The translations under genes and the position numbers were made by a program. Positions 1 to 6,615 of a stretch of DNA of 9,605 nucleotides are shown one piece after another (position 1 is the stretch's first letter; each line of letters starts with the position of its first letter). Source of the DNA: Propionibacteriaceae bacterium (GTDB lineage Bacteria; Actinomycetota; Actinomycetes; Propionibacteriales; Propionibacteriaceae). Under the pieces are notes generated by a model. The model saw only the letters and a program-made list of their open reading frames with translations. It was not told the origin of the DNA and made no database searches. The stretch lies in contig JAISGZ010000028.1 in NCBI GenBank assembly GCA_031262845.1, forward strand, positions 1-9,605. Reading direction: 5' to 3'.

Positions 1-1009
1 GGGCCAAGCCACGGTCTCACGATGGTCCTCACCCGACCTCAACGGCCGCTGGTTCGCCCCCGACCCAGCCGCCTTACCCCGCCTGCTGTCGCCCCACCCC
101 CTACCCCCGGTGGCCGATCAACAGGCGGACATCGAACGGGCCATCGCCCAAGTCGAGGTCCTGCTCGACCGCTACGGCATCGTCACCCGGAACAGTGTCC
201 GGGCGGAAAAAATCCCCGGGGGTTTCGCCGCCGTCTACCGGGTGCTGGCGACCGCCGAGGAACAGGGCAAAGTCCGCCGGGGCTACTTCATCGACCGGCT
301 TGGTGGGAGCCAATTCGCCTCCACCCGGGCGATCAACCAACTCCGCCGTTTGGCCCGAACCGATCTGCCGGAAACAGCGGACGCGCCGTCCGTGATGGTG
401 GCCAGCGACCAGACCGACCTAACCGGCCATGAATCATCGGCCAGGTCGGACCGGCCTGATGCAGTGGCTACCCCAAACCGACCTGATGCAGTTTCCAGTC
501 AGAACCGGCCCACCTCTGGGGTCACACCACCGGCCACGTCTTCGCCGGTCGACTCCTGGGACGACGACATCACACACCCCGGTTCCCCGGCCGCTTTCGT
601 GCTGGCGGCCGCCGACCCGGCCAACCCCTATGGCGCGACCTTGGATTGGCCGGTGGCGCCAAGTTGGCAGCAGCCCGAGATCGACCCTGCCGCCCCTGAG
701 CGGCGGGGTCATCAACCGGCCCGCAAAGCCGGCGCCTTGGTGGTCCTGCTGGCGGGCGAACTGACGGCCTTCATCGAACGCGGTGGCCGCACGGTCTTGA
801 CCTGGACCGACGACCCGGCGGAGCTGGCCGAGACCGCTCGGGCCCTGGCCGACACCGTCCACCGCGGCCAACTCGACCGGATCACGATCGCCACCATTGA
901 CGGCCATTCCGTGGTCACGCGGGAGGCTCGGCAGTATTGCCCGCTGGTCCCAGCCTTGGAACAAGCGGGTTTCGTGCTCGGGCCCCAGGGGTTACGCCTG
1001 CGCCGTTAG
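1..1009 (+). CDS. lhr: ATP-dependent DNA helicase Lhr, C-terminal part (5' end outside window)
   Basis: The reading frame is open from base 2 to the TAG at 1007-1009 (about 335 residues), so the gene enters from the left; the GTG at 110 is internal, not a start. Features typical of the end of actinobacterial Lhr are a YGIVTRNSV...PGGFAAVYRVL stretch, then RRGYFIDRLGGSQFA, then ADPANPYGATLDWP, KAGALVVLLAGEL, ERGGRTVLTWTDDP and a final GFVLGPQGLRLR. Lhr is a 3'-to-5' superfamily-2 DNA translocase and helicase involved in DNA repair. The motor domains lie upstream of the window; what is seen is the C-terminal extension, described in mycobacterial Lhr as built of winged-helix and other accessory domains. 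A linker of about 70 residues rich in D, P, S and T, with a 9-residue repeat, separates two conserved blocks. The family call is firm; boundaries of the unseen part are unknown. Confidence 0.9.
   Translation, partial: GQATVSRWSSPDLNGRWFAPDPAALPRLLSPHPLPPVADQQADIERAIAQVEVLLDRYGIVTRNSVRAEKIPGGFAAVYRVLATAEEQGKVRRGYFIDRLGGSQFASTRAINQLRRLARTDLPETADAPSVMVASDQTDLTGHESSARSDRPDAVATPNRPDAVSSQNRPTSGVTPPATSSPVDSWDDDITHPGSPAAFVLAAADPANPYGATLDWPVAPSWQQPEIDPAAPERRGHQPARKAGALVVLLAGELTAFIERGGRTVLTWTDDPAELAETARALADTVHRGQLDRITIATIDGHSVVTREARQYCPLVPALEQAGFVLGPQGLRLRR
451..531 (+). repeat. 27-bp in-frame tandem repeat in the Lhr linker (3 imperfect copies)
   Basis: Units begin at 451, 478 and 505. The first two share ccggcctgatgcagt / ccgacctgatgcagt (14 of 15 bases); the third keeps only its first half. 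At the protein level they give SDRPDAVAT, PNRPDAVSS and QNRPTSGVT, a 9-residue RPDAV-type unit. The repeat lies in a hydrophilic, proline-rich linker between conserved Lhr blocks, so it probably arose by slippage in an unconstrained region. Confidence 0.7.
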
Positions 1010-1078
1010 TACGCGGTCGCACCCAAACTGGGGTTGCCACAACAACTGAGCCGAGCAGCAGCTACGTTGTCGTCGTCT

Positions 1079-1095
1079 CCGGCCCACCCGGCCGG
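1079..1095 (+). terminator. possible hairpin terminator downstream of lhr
   Basis: CCGGCC (1079-1084) and GGCCGG (1090-1095) form a perfect 6-bp stem around the loop CACCC, 70 bases after the lhr stop, in a gap between converging genes. There is no T run, so intrinsic termination is only a guess; short GC hairpins without T tails are common after actinobacterial genes. Confidence 0.35.
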
Positions 1096-1135
1096 TTGCC
1101 ACTGACGCCGTCAACTGTCTTACCAGCCGCAACCC

Positions 1136-1158
1136 GTCGTCCGTGGCCAACGGACGAC
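1136..1158 (-). terminator. hairpin after the DUF3089 gene, possibly bidirectional
   Basis: GTCGTCCGT (1136-1144) and ACGGACGAC (1150-1158) form a perfect 9-bp stem with a 5-base loop. It begins 7 bases past the stop codon of the minus-strand lipoprotein gene and lies between converging genes, the expected place for a terminator serving one or both. No T tail follows on either strand. Confidence 0.5.
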
Positions 1159-1165
1159 CAATCAC

Positions 1166-2251
1166 TTACCGATGCATCGCCACGTAGGTCGCCGCCCGCA
1201 AACTGGCGTTGGCTTCCAGCGAGCCCCAATAGAGTTCAAAGTCTTGGCCGTGGTAAACCCCAGCCGGAAACAGGTAGGGCGCTAGTTGGACGGTGTTGCC
1301 GGCCGGATCAATGGTCGAACAGAGCACGGTGCCACGGTCCGGATCGACCTGGGCGTCGGCGTAAGCGGTCACGTCCTGGTACGTGCCATCGGCGGCGAAG
1401 AGCCGCGACGGCCGGTTGTCGGTCGCCGGTACGGGGTCGGTGGTCTGGGTCCAGCTGATCGGGTTGATCGCCCGGGCGCCGTCGAAGACCGTCGGATTCG
1501 GGTCGGTTACCCCAGGGGCTTCGGTGTTGTACGAGACGACGACATTGGTGTCGTCAGCGGCGGTGGCGAACTTGAGGTACGGGTGGCGGTCGAGATCGTC
1601 CTGGGTGATCGACCAGCCGATGACATAGGCCGCCACCATCCGCTGGTAGACCTCGGGGTGATCGTCGAAGTAATCGAGCAGTAGCAGCCGCAACACCGCC
1701 GAACCCTGGGAATGACCGGCCAGAATGAACGGCCGCCCGTTGTTCAAGTGCTCGATGTAGTAGTCAAAAGCCGCCACGGCGTCGTGGTAAGGCAGACCCG
1801 ACAGGTAGTGATCCCACTGGTCACGGGGTAGATCGCCCAACATCCAGATGGCGTCGATCTGGCGGTAGTAGGGCTCGAAGATATTGCCACTGAGGTCGAA
1901 GACGGCCGTCATCTGATCGTGTAAGCGTGGCGCCGCCTCGCGCATGATGGCGTTGTCGAGTTCGGCGTAATACTGCTCGTCCGATGACTGCCGTTCCCAG
2001 GCCGTCGTGTAGAGGTAGAAGACATCGACCGGCTGGTCGAGCGTCCCACCGGTTTCGACCCAGTTGTTGGGATCGGCGTAGTCGGTCGGCGTGATCGTGT
2101 CGTCGCCAGTCGGGGGTAAGAGGGCTGCCGCCGCGCTGCTGACCGCTGAACTGGTCGTGGTTGCCGGGTCAGTCGTGGCACAAGCCGTCAGGCCCAGGGC
2201 CGGTAGCAGCAACCACGGTAGCAAATGGGCCAGTCGCATCTTGGTCTTCAT
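1166..2251 (-). CDS. DUF3089 family alpha/beta-hydrolase lipoprotein
   Basis: 361 residues. The N-terminus is a lipoprotein signal peptide: basic MKTKMR, a hydrophobic core LLPWLLLPALGL and a lipobox LTAC with the acylated Cys at 24, then a Thr/Ser/Ala-rich tether to about 50. The rest matches DUF3089: VDVFYLYTTAW (about 75-85), FEPYYRQ (125-131), a nucleophile elbow GHSQG with Ser181, and a C-terminal YHGQDFELYWGSLEANASLR block whose His334 is a likely catalytic His. It is therefore probably a serine hydrolase (esterase or lipase type) anchored outside the membrane; the substrate is unknown. Start choice: two ATG codons are adjacent (2254 and 2251). AAGGGG at 2257-2262 lies 5 bases from the second but only 2 from the first, so 2251 is preferred. 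The gene stands alone, divergent from the HIBCH-like gene. Confidence 0.85.
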   Translation of the reverse strand: MKTKMRLAHLLPWLLLPALGLTACATTDPATTTSSAVSSAAAALLPPTGDDTITPTDYADPNNWVETGGTLDQPVDVFYLYTTAWERQSSDEQYYAELDNAIMREAAPRLHDQMTAVFDLSGNIFEPYYRQIDAIWMLGDLPRDQWDHYLSGLPYHDAVAAFDYYIEHLNNGRPFILAGHSQGSAVLRLLLLDYFDDHPEVYQRMVAAYVIGWSITQDDLDRHPYLKFATAADDTNVVVSYNTEAPGVTDPNPTVFDGARAINPISWTQTTDPVPATDNRPSRLFAADGTYQDVTAYADAQVDPDRGTVLCSTIDPAGNTVQLAPYLFPAGVYHGQDFELYWGSLEANASLRAATYVAMHR

Positions 2252-2276
2252 CATTACCCCTTGTCACTCGTGGTTT

Positions 2277-2322
2277 GACTCCGGCGACCAGGTGGTCACG
2301 GCTCGGTTAGCCGCCCGGAGTC
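2277..2322 (-). promoter_or_regulatory. potential three-way-junction structure in the leader of the DUF3089 gene
   Basis: An outer stem, GACTCCGG (2277-2284) with CCGGAGTC (2315-2322), encloses two smaller inverted repeats: GACCAGGTGGTC (2286-2297) and GGCT/AGCC (2300-2303 with 2309-2312). Together they would make a compact 46-base three-way junction that ends 15 bases upstream of the ribosome binding site of the minus-strand lipoprotein gene. It could be a structured 5' UTR, or the 12-bp palindrome could be a protein operator. The outer 8-bp pairing is the strongest part; the inner stems are short and could be chance in GC-rich DNA. No known riboswitch class is recognised. Confidence 0.35.
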
Positions 2323-2585
2323 CACCGGCGCGAGGTCGAACTAGGACAATCTTCCAACTCGGCCACACCCGTGTTGCCCGCGGGTCCGGGTAAACCGCTC
2401 ACGAACGTCCTCCCCTGACGTGGTCGAGGGAAACCGTGACACGGGGTCCGATGGTCGGCTTTGCATCCACCAGACCAGTTTTCCGGCCGTCAGCGTTCCG
2501 GCCCGCCAGTGTCAGGAAACACCCTCATCAGCGTCGGTCCAGGTCAGGTTTCGCAGCGACCGGCTCAGTACCCCAGTGGTTGGTT

Positions 2586-2591
2586 TACAGT
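2586..2591 (+). promoter_or_regulatory. -10 hexamer of a leaderless promoter for the HIBCH-like gene
   Basis: TACAGT fits the TANNNT pattern and is followed by 7 bases and then the ATG at 2599, so transcription would start at or next to the start codon. No Shine-Dalgarno sequence precedes the ATG. No good -35 hexamer is seen at 17-18 bases upstream. Confidence 0.6.
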
Positions 2592-2598
2592 GACCCCC

Positions 2599-3531
2599 AT
2601 GTCTGAGGTCAATTTTCACGTCCGCGACGGCATCGGCTACATCGAACTCAATCGGCCACAAGCCATCAACGCTCTCACCAGCGACATGTTCCAGGCCCTG
2701 GAAGAGCAGTTGACCACGTGGTTCGCCGCCGGCACGGTGACCGCGCTGGAGCTGTCGGGGGCCGGTGACAAGGGCTACTGCGCTGGCGCCGATGTCCGCC
2801 AACTGCGCCAACTGTTATTGGCCGACCCGGCCACGGCGGTCGCCTTTCTCGACGATGAATACCGGCTCGACCAGTTGATGGCCACGGCCCCGGTGCCGCT
2901 GACGGCACATTTCGACGGCATCACGATGGGTGGCGGGGTTGGCCTGGGCGGTCATCGCAGTCATCGCATCGGGTCCGCCCGGACTCGCTGGGCGATGCCT
3001 GAAGTCGGGATCGGTTTGTGGCCTGACGTCGGGGTTTGCTACGAACTGTCGCGCCTACCGGGCCAGTTCGGGGTCCACTTGGGGCTGACCGGTGCGACCA
3101 TCGACGGCGCCTCGGCATTCTTCGTCGGCTTGCTGGACACGGCCCCGGACTCTGACCCGGCCGGGTCAGAGTTGGCAGCCAAGGCTGATTGGATCGCGAC
3201 CTGTTACCGCGGTGATGACCCAGCCGCGATCGTGGCCCGGCTTGAACAAGCCGACCAGGCCGCAGCCCGTCAAGCCGCCGCCACCATGCGCCAGAAGTCG
3301 CCGTTGTCGGTCGCCGTCACCTTGGCCGCTCTGCGCCGGGCCGAACAAGTGCCCGACCTGGCGGCCGTGTTCGATCAAGACCGCTACCTGGCCCGCCACT
3401 TCCTACCCCAGTCCGACTTCGTCGAAGGGGTCCGGGCCCAACTGGTCGACCGGGACCGGCAACCACACTGGCAGCACGACCGGATCGAAGACGTGCCGCC
3501 GGAATTGGTTCAGTCTTTCTTTCCCGGCTGA
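2599..3531 (+). CDS. 3-hydroxyisobutyryl-CoA hydrolase-like protein (crotonase superfamily)
   Basis: 310 residues from the ATG at 2599. The crotonase fold is clear: GIGYIELNRPQAINALT near the N-terminus, the CoA-binding and oxyanion-hole segment GAGDKGYCAGADV (54-66), and MGGGVGLGGHRSHRIG (110-125). The block WAMPEVGIGLWPDVG has Glu135 and Asp143 spaced as the two acidic catalytic residues of HIBCH, which favours the hydrolase over a plain enoyl-CoA hydratase. The C-terminal SPLSVAVTLAALRRA and DFVEGVRAQLVDRDRQPHW blocks are also HIBCH-like. The family hydrolyses 3-hydroxyisobutyryl-CoA to 3-hydroxyisobutyrate in valine breakdown, in the cytoplasm. At 310 residues it is shorter than usual members (about 340-380), the shortfall lying between about 160 and 220. 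No other valine-pathway gene is adjacent. A GTG at 2590 is in frame, but the ATG fits the -10 hexamer and family N-terminus better. Confidence 0.83.
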   Translation: MSEVNFHVRDGIGYIELNRPQAINALTSDMFQALEEQLTTWFAAGTVTALELSGAGDKGYCAGADVRQLRQLLLADPATAVAFLDDEYRLDQLMATAPVPLTAHFDGITMGGGVGLGGHRSHRIGSARTRWAMPEVGIGLWPDVGVCYELSRLPGQFGVHLGLTGATIDGASAFFVGLLDTAPDSDPAGSELAAKADWIATCYRGDDPAAIVARLEQADQAAARQAAATMRQKSPLSVAVTLAALRRAEQVPDLAAVFDQDRYLARHFLPQSDFVEGVRAQLVDRDRQPHWQHDRIEDVPPELVQSFFPG

Positions 3532-3720
3532 CTACTGACGCCAACTCGACTCTTGATCTGTCGCATCTCGGGTTTGCGGGTAATTCCTGGTGGCCGTTGG
3601 GTTCCCACCAGATGCCGCGAATCCGTGATTAAAACGGGACAGGAAAACAGAACAGGAAAAGTCACAACCGTTACGGCGTATGAGGTTTTTCAGACCGCAG
3701 AATCTCTGTGCGACGGCCAA
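3532..3720. other. convergent intergenic gap with hairpin and short direct repeats
   Basis: The 189 bases between two converging genes are AT-richer than their surroundings. They hold the hairpin at 3587-3611 and a 9-base direct repeat ACAGGAAAA at 3639-3647 and 3652-3660. A 62-codon minus-strand frame opening with TTG covers the whole gap, but it has no recognisable domain or ribosome binding site and is not called. Confidence 0.45.
3587..3611 (+). terminator. possible terminator after the HIBCH-like gene
   Basis: CTGGTGG (3587-3593) and CCACCAG (3605-3611) form a perfect 7-bp stem with an 11-base loop, 56 bases after the stop codon. No T tract follows. Confidence 0.35.
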
Positions 3721-4395
3721 TTACTGAGCTGTGAACTCCTCAATCAAAGCCGCCAGTTCCTTCGGGGCCGCGGTCATGAGATCGGGGTCGGCGCCGGGCA
3801 GAGTCTTCGTCACGGTCTGGGGGATTTGCCCGGTCAACAGCTGCAAGGCTTGTCCGGCCGCCGGGTCCTCGGCCGCCGTGACCGCCAACACCGGCGCCTT
3901 GACGAGCGACAAATCGGTGTTCATATCGGGCGACATCATGACATCCATGGCCTTGAGGACCTCAGCTTTGGGCTGATCCTTGAAGGCCGACTTCGGCATC
4001 AGGCCGGCCAGTCGACGGGTTTGTTTGAGCACCGACAGTGGCGGCAGCACCGGCGTTGACACGGCCACGACGTGGCCAATCCGGTCCGGCAACTCGGCCG
4101 CCAACCGCAGCGCCACCATGCCGCCGAGTTGGAAGCCGACGACGTCGGCCCGCTCAATCCCCTGGGTTTCCATCTGGTTGGCGATATCGGCCGCCGCCTC
4201 GGCCAGCGACAAAGTGCCGAACGCCGCCACCGCGTCCTTCGAGGCCTCGGCCTCTTCGAGCGGCTTGAGACCCTTGATCCAGGGCGCGATCATCGGCCTG
4301 GAGGGGTCGAGGGCTTCGACCACCGACTGCCAATTGGTCGGGTTCTGGTTCGTACTGTGGAGCAGCACGAGGGTGGGGCGAGTTGCTGTTGTCAT
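3721..4395 (-). CDS. alpha/beta-hydrolase-fold protein lacking catalytic Ser and His (likely pseudoenzyme)
   Basis: 224 residues. The fold is recognisable: TLVLLHSTNQNPTNW (8-22), the strand-elbow-helix DVVGFQLGGMVALRLAAELP (84-103 region), PVLAVTAAEDP (168-178) and LPGADPDLMTAAPKELAALI (199-218). In active relatives the elbow reads G-x-S-x-G; here it is G87-F-Q89-L-G, with an unambiguous CAA codon. The histidine expected in the LPGAxHDL-type loop is Pro204 (CCC), and the oxyanion-hole HG is His13-Ser14. Only the acid position (Asp177) looks normal. The frame is intact and conserved in pattern, so this looks like a maintained non-catalytic protein, perhaps binding or scaffolding, rather than a decaying gene. 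Start: ATG at 4395; an upstream in-frame codon at 4422 would add 9 residues unlike the family. It is divergent from the antiporter gene. Confidence 0.8.
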   Translation of the reverse strand: MTTATRPTLVLLHSTNQNPTNWQSVVEALDPSRPMIAPWIKGLKPLEEAEASKDAVAAFGTLSLAEAAADIANQMETQGIERADVVGFQLGGMVALRLAAELPDRIGHVVAVSTPVLPPLSVLKQTRRLAGLMPKSAFKDQPKAEVLKAMDVMMSPDMNTDLSLVKAPVLAVTAAEDPAAGQALQLLTGQIPQTVTKTLPGADPDLMTAAPKELAALIEEFTAQ

Positions 4396-4402
4396 GGCAC
4401 TT

Positions 4403-4408
4403 ATCCTG
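4403..4408 (-). promoter_or_regulatory. -10-like hexamer just upstream of the hydrolase-fold gene
   Basis: On the minus strand CAGGAT is followed by 7 bases and then the ATG at 4395, the spacing of a leaderless start. A partial -35, AGGACA (4427-4432), lies 18 bases upstream. The same bases include AGGA 8 bases from the ATG, which could instead be a Shine-Dalgarno sequence, so the leaderless reading is not certain. Confidence 0.4.
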
Positions 4409-4548
4409 ACTCGGTCGACCAACTGGTGTCCTGTTGCGAAGGGTAACCTCCGCCCGGACGAGGCTGACGATCCGTGTCTCCGGGCCCAGCCAAACCGCCA
4501 ATCGGCGACTCAGCCCAGGCGTTCTCAACCAGGACCACCAGCTCAGGT

Positions 4549-4554
4549 CACAAT
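4549..4554 (+). promoter_or_regulatory. -10 hexamer of a leaderless promoter for the antiporter gene
   Basis: CACAAT (five of six matches to TATAAT-like TANAAT except the first base) is followed by 6 bases and then GTG at 4561. No Shine-Dalgarno sequence is present. This supports GTG 4561 as both transcription and translation start. Confidence 0.5.
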
Positions 4555-4560
4555 AGACCA

Positions 4561-6615
4561 GTGCTCGAACACTACTTAGTCATCGCTGTCATCGGCGTCG
4601 CGGCCATCGTCGCTCTGACCTCGGTTGGAGCCAAGCTCGGGGTGGCGCCACCGCTAGTCCTGATCGGCGTCGGGATCGCCTTGTCGCTACTGCCGTTCGT
4701 GCCCGACATCCGGATTCCCAGCGATGTCATCCTGATCGGCTTGCTGCCACCGCTGCTCTACGCCTCCGCGGTGTCAGTCCCAGTGGTCGAGTTCCGGCGC
4801 GACATGGCCGCGGTCGGAGCCCTGGCCGTCATCTTGGTCGTCGGGTCATCCGTGCTACTTGGGGTCGTCGTCCACCTGTTCTTGCCCGAGGTGCCGTTGC
4901 CGATCTGTGTCGCGCTGGGGGCGGTCGTCGCGCCGACCGACGCTGTCGCCACCACGATCGTCAAACGGCTCGGGGTGTCGCCCCGGGTCGTGACCATGCT
5001 CGACGGCGAATCCCTGTTCAACGACGCCACCGCCTTGGTGCTCTTACGCGCCACCACGGCCGGCGGCGCGGTCGGCTTGTCGCTGATCGACATCACGGTC
5101 GAGTTCGTCGTCTCAGCCGTCGTGGCGGCGCTGGTCGGCGGCCTGGTCGGCTGGCTGGCCCTGACGTTGCGCCAGGCCATCGTGGCGCCGGCCCCGAACA
5201 CGGCCATCAGCTTCATCACCCCCTTCGTGGCCTATGTGCCGGCCGAAGAACTGGGCGCTTCCGGCCTGGTGGCGGTGGTGGTGGCGGGCTTGGTGTCGAA
5301 CCTCATGGCCCCCCATCGGTTGGACACCCGCCACCGTCTCAACGAAGAGGCCAACTGGAAAACCGCTCAATTCCTGCTCGAAGGCGTGGTCTTCCTGATC
5401 ATGGGACTGCAACTGAAAACCCTGGTCGGCGACGTTGTCGAGGCTGGTGATTCGGTGCCCTTGGCGATCGGCCTGGGTGGGCTGTGCATCGCCGGGTCGG
5501 TCGTCATCCGGGCGGTTTTCGTGGCCATCTTGGCCTTCGCCCTCGACCGACGGGCCCACCGCAAGGTCCGGCGCCGGAAACGTTGGGAGACGGCCAGTGA
5601 TGCCGTCGGCGTCGATCTCAAGGATCCTCAGTCGTGGTCGCCGGACGATGCCTCGGCCATCCGCTTGGCCGAACCAACGCCACCGCTGCCGTCCGGTTTG
5701 GCCACCGTGGCCCGCCATCAACGGCGCTGGCGGCGGCAATTCGCCCACCTGCTGAGCGGCCGCTCGACCACCGGTCACCCCCAGGAACGTCAGCTGAGCC
5801 GCTGGAAAACCGCCGTTCAGCGCTATCTGGCCGACGTCGATTACCTGACCCGCGAGCCCTTGGGCGCCAAGGAGAGCGTGCTGCTGGTGTGGGCTGGGAT
5901 GCGCGGTGTCGTGACCCTGGCGGCCGGTCAAACCTTGGCCGGGAAAGCCGTCCAGGACGATCTGTTGATCCTCATCGCTTTCGTGGTCGCGGCCGGGTCG
6001 ATGTTGATTCAAGGCAGCACCTTGGCCTGGCTGGCCAAAGTCCTCAAGCTGACCGGTCAGGACAGCAGCCGGCCAGGTGAGGCGGCGGCCCTCAACCAGC
6101 AGTTGGGACAGGCGGCGCTGAGCCTGCTCGACGACCCCGATTTACGCCAAGCCTCTGGTGAGCCCTACGACCTCCGGGTGCTCGGACTGGTCTCCCTCGG
6201 GGTTCACATCGCCCAACCTGGTGGTCTCGATCAACTTGAGCAGCCGTCAGCGTCGCCCGACTCAAAGACCAGCGATTTCACGGTCGAGGACATCGACTTC
6301 GTCCCCGACATGGTGGCCGCCGCCGGTCCCGAGGCGACCGCCCGCTGGGCCGACCTGGTCAACCAGATTCGCCACCGGGGTGATCCCGACGACCCTGACC
6401 CGGCCGATGCGGCGCTGCCCCCGTTATCGGAGGCCGACCGCTTGCGCCAATATCGCGAACTCCGTTTGCTGACCTTGCACGCCATGCGGGAAGCCCTCCT
6501 GGAAGCGCGCAGCCTCGGCACCTACTCCCACCGGACTTTGGCCGATGCCCTGGCCATATTGGACGCCGACGAGATCAGTTTGGAATTGAAGTTGGACGTC
6601 TCTTCTCAGGAATGA
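4561..6615 (+). CDS. CPA1-family Na+/H+ (cation/proton) antiporter with long hydrophilic insert and tail
   Basis: 684 residues from GTG 4561, giving a family-like N-terminus that opens directly with the first membrane helix; an in-frame start at 4474 would add 29 hydrophilic residues. About 12 hydrophobic segments are visible. Key CPA1 motifs are APTDAVA (124-130), DGESLFNDATALV (148-160) with the ion-site Asn154-Asp155, a conserved Arg in VIRAVF (Arg317), and WAGMRGVVTLAA (444-455). Such proteins exchange cytoplasmic Na+ or K+ for external protons to control pH and sodium. Unusual is a hydrophilic, Arg- and Trp-containing stretch of about 108 residues (330-437) between the membrane helix around 312-328 and the WAGMRGV helix, where relatives have a short loop. 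A cytoplasmic tail of about 185 residues follows (500-684); its end (YRELRLLTLHAMREALLEAR onward) resembles the usual CPA1 tail helix. No frameshift is seen. Confidence 0.88.
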   Translation: MLEHYLVIAVIGVAAIVALTSVGAKLGVAPPLVLIGVGIALSLLPFVPDIRIPSDVILIGLLPPLLYASAVSVPVVEFRRDMAAVGALAVILVVGSSVLLGVVVHLFLPEVPLPICVALGAVVAPTDAVATTIVKRLGVSPRVVTMLDGESLFNDATALVLLRATTAGGAVGLSLIDITVEFVVSAVVAALVGGLVGWLALTLRQAIVAPAPNTAISFITPFVAYVPAEELGASGLVAVVVAGLVSNLMAPHRLDTRHRLNEEANWKTAQFLLEGVVFLIMGLQLKTLVGDVVEAGDSVPLAIGLGGLCIAGSVVIRAVFVAILAFALDRRAHRKVRRRKRWETASDAVGVDLKDPQSWSPDDASAIRLAEPTPPLPSGLATVARHQRRWRRQFAHLLSGRSTTGHPQERQLSRWKTAVQRYLADVDYLTREPLGAKESVLLVWAGMRGVVTLAAGQTLAGKAVQDDLLILIAFVVAAGSMLIQGSTLAWLAKVLKLTGQDSSRPGEAAALNQQLGQAALSLLDDPDLRQASGEPYDLRVLGLVSLGVHIAQPGGLDQLEQPSASPDSKTSDFTVEDIDFVPDMVAAAGPEATARWADLVNQIRHRGDPDDPDPADAALPPLSEADRLRQYRELRLLTLHAMREALLEARSLGTYSHRTLADALAILDADEISLELKLDVSSQE

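Larger units (their letters stand above)
2252..2598. other. divergent intergenic control region
   Basis: This 347-base region separates the starts of the DUF3089 gene (-) and the HIBCH-like gene (+). Besides the junction structure near its left end and the leaderless promoter at its right end, it holds a perfect 11-base palindrome CCGTGACACGG (2434-2444) and a near-duplicate TTCCGGCC-led segment (2481-2495 and 2496-2511, one base longer). The frame of the HIBCH-like gene stays open to 2461, but the upstream residues do not resemble the family, so no extra coding is assigned. I see no convincing small gene here. Confidence 0.5.

Noticed and set aside
434..964. 176-codon minus-strand open frame opposite lhr
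   Set aside because: Antisense shadow; the plus strand encodes conserved Lhr blocks throughout.
2461..2598. Longer N-terminus of the HIBCH-like protein
   Set aside because: The 46 extra residues are unlike any crotonase N-terminus, and the -10 hexamer TACAGT lies inside them, 7 bases before the ATG at 2599.
3532..3720. 62-codon minus-strand frame starting with TTG directly after the hydrolase-fold gene stop
   Set aside because: Weak start, no ribosome binding site, no recognisable domain, and atypical Cys/Phe/Arg composition; most likely non-coding.
3721..4395. Pseudogene status for the hydrolase-fold gene
   Set aside because: No frameshift or stop; full-length fold elements and normal codon use are kept, so a non-catalytic but maintained protein fits better than decay.
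5113..6012. 299-codon minus-strand open frame opposite the antiporter
   Set aside because: It mirrors the strongly GC-biased codons of the antiporter, is His/Gln/Gly/Arg-rich without domain features, and the plus-strand protein has all CPA1 motifs.
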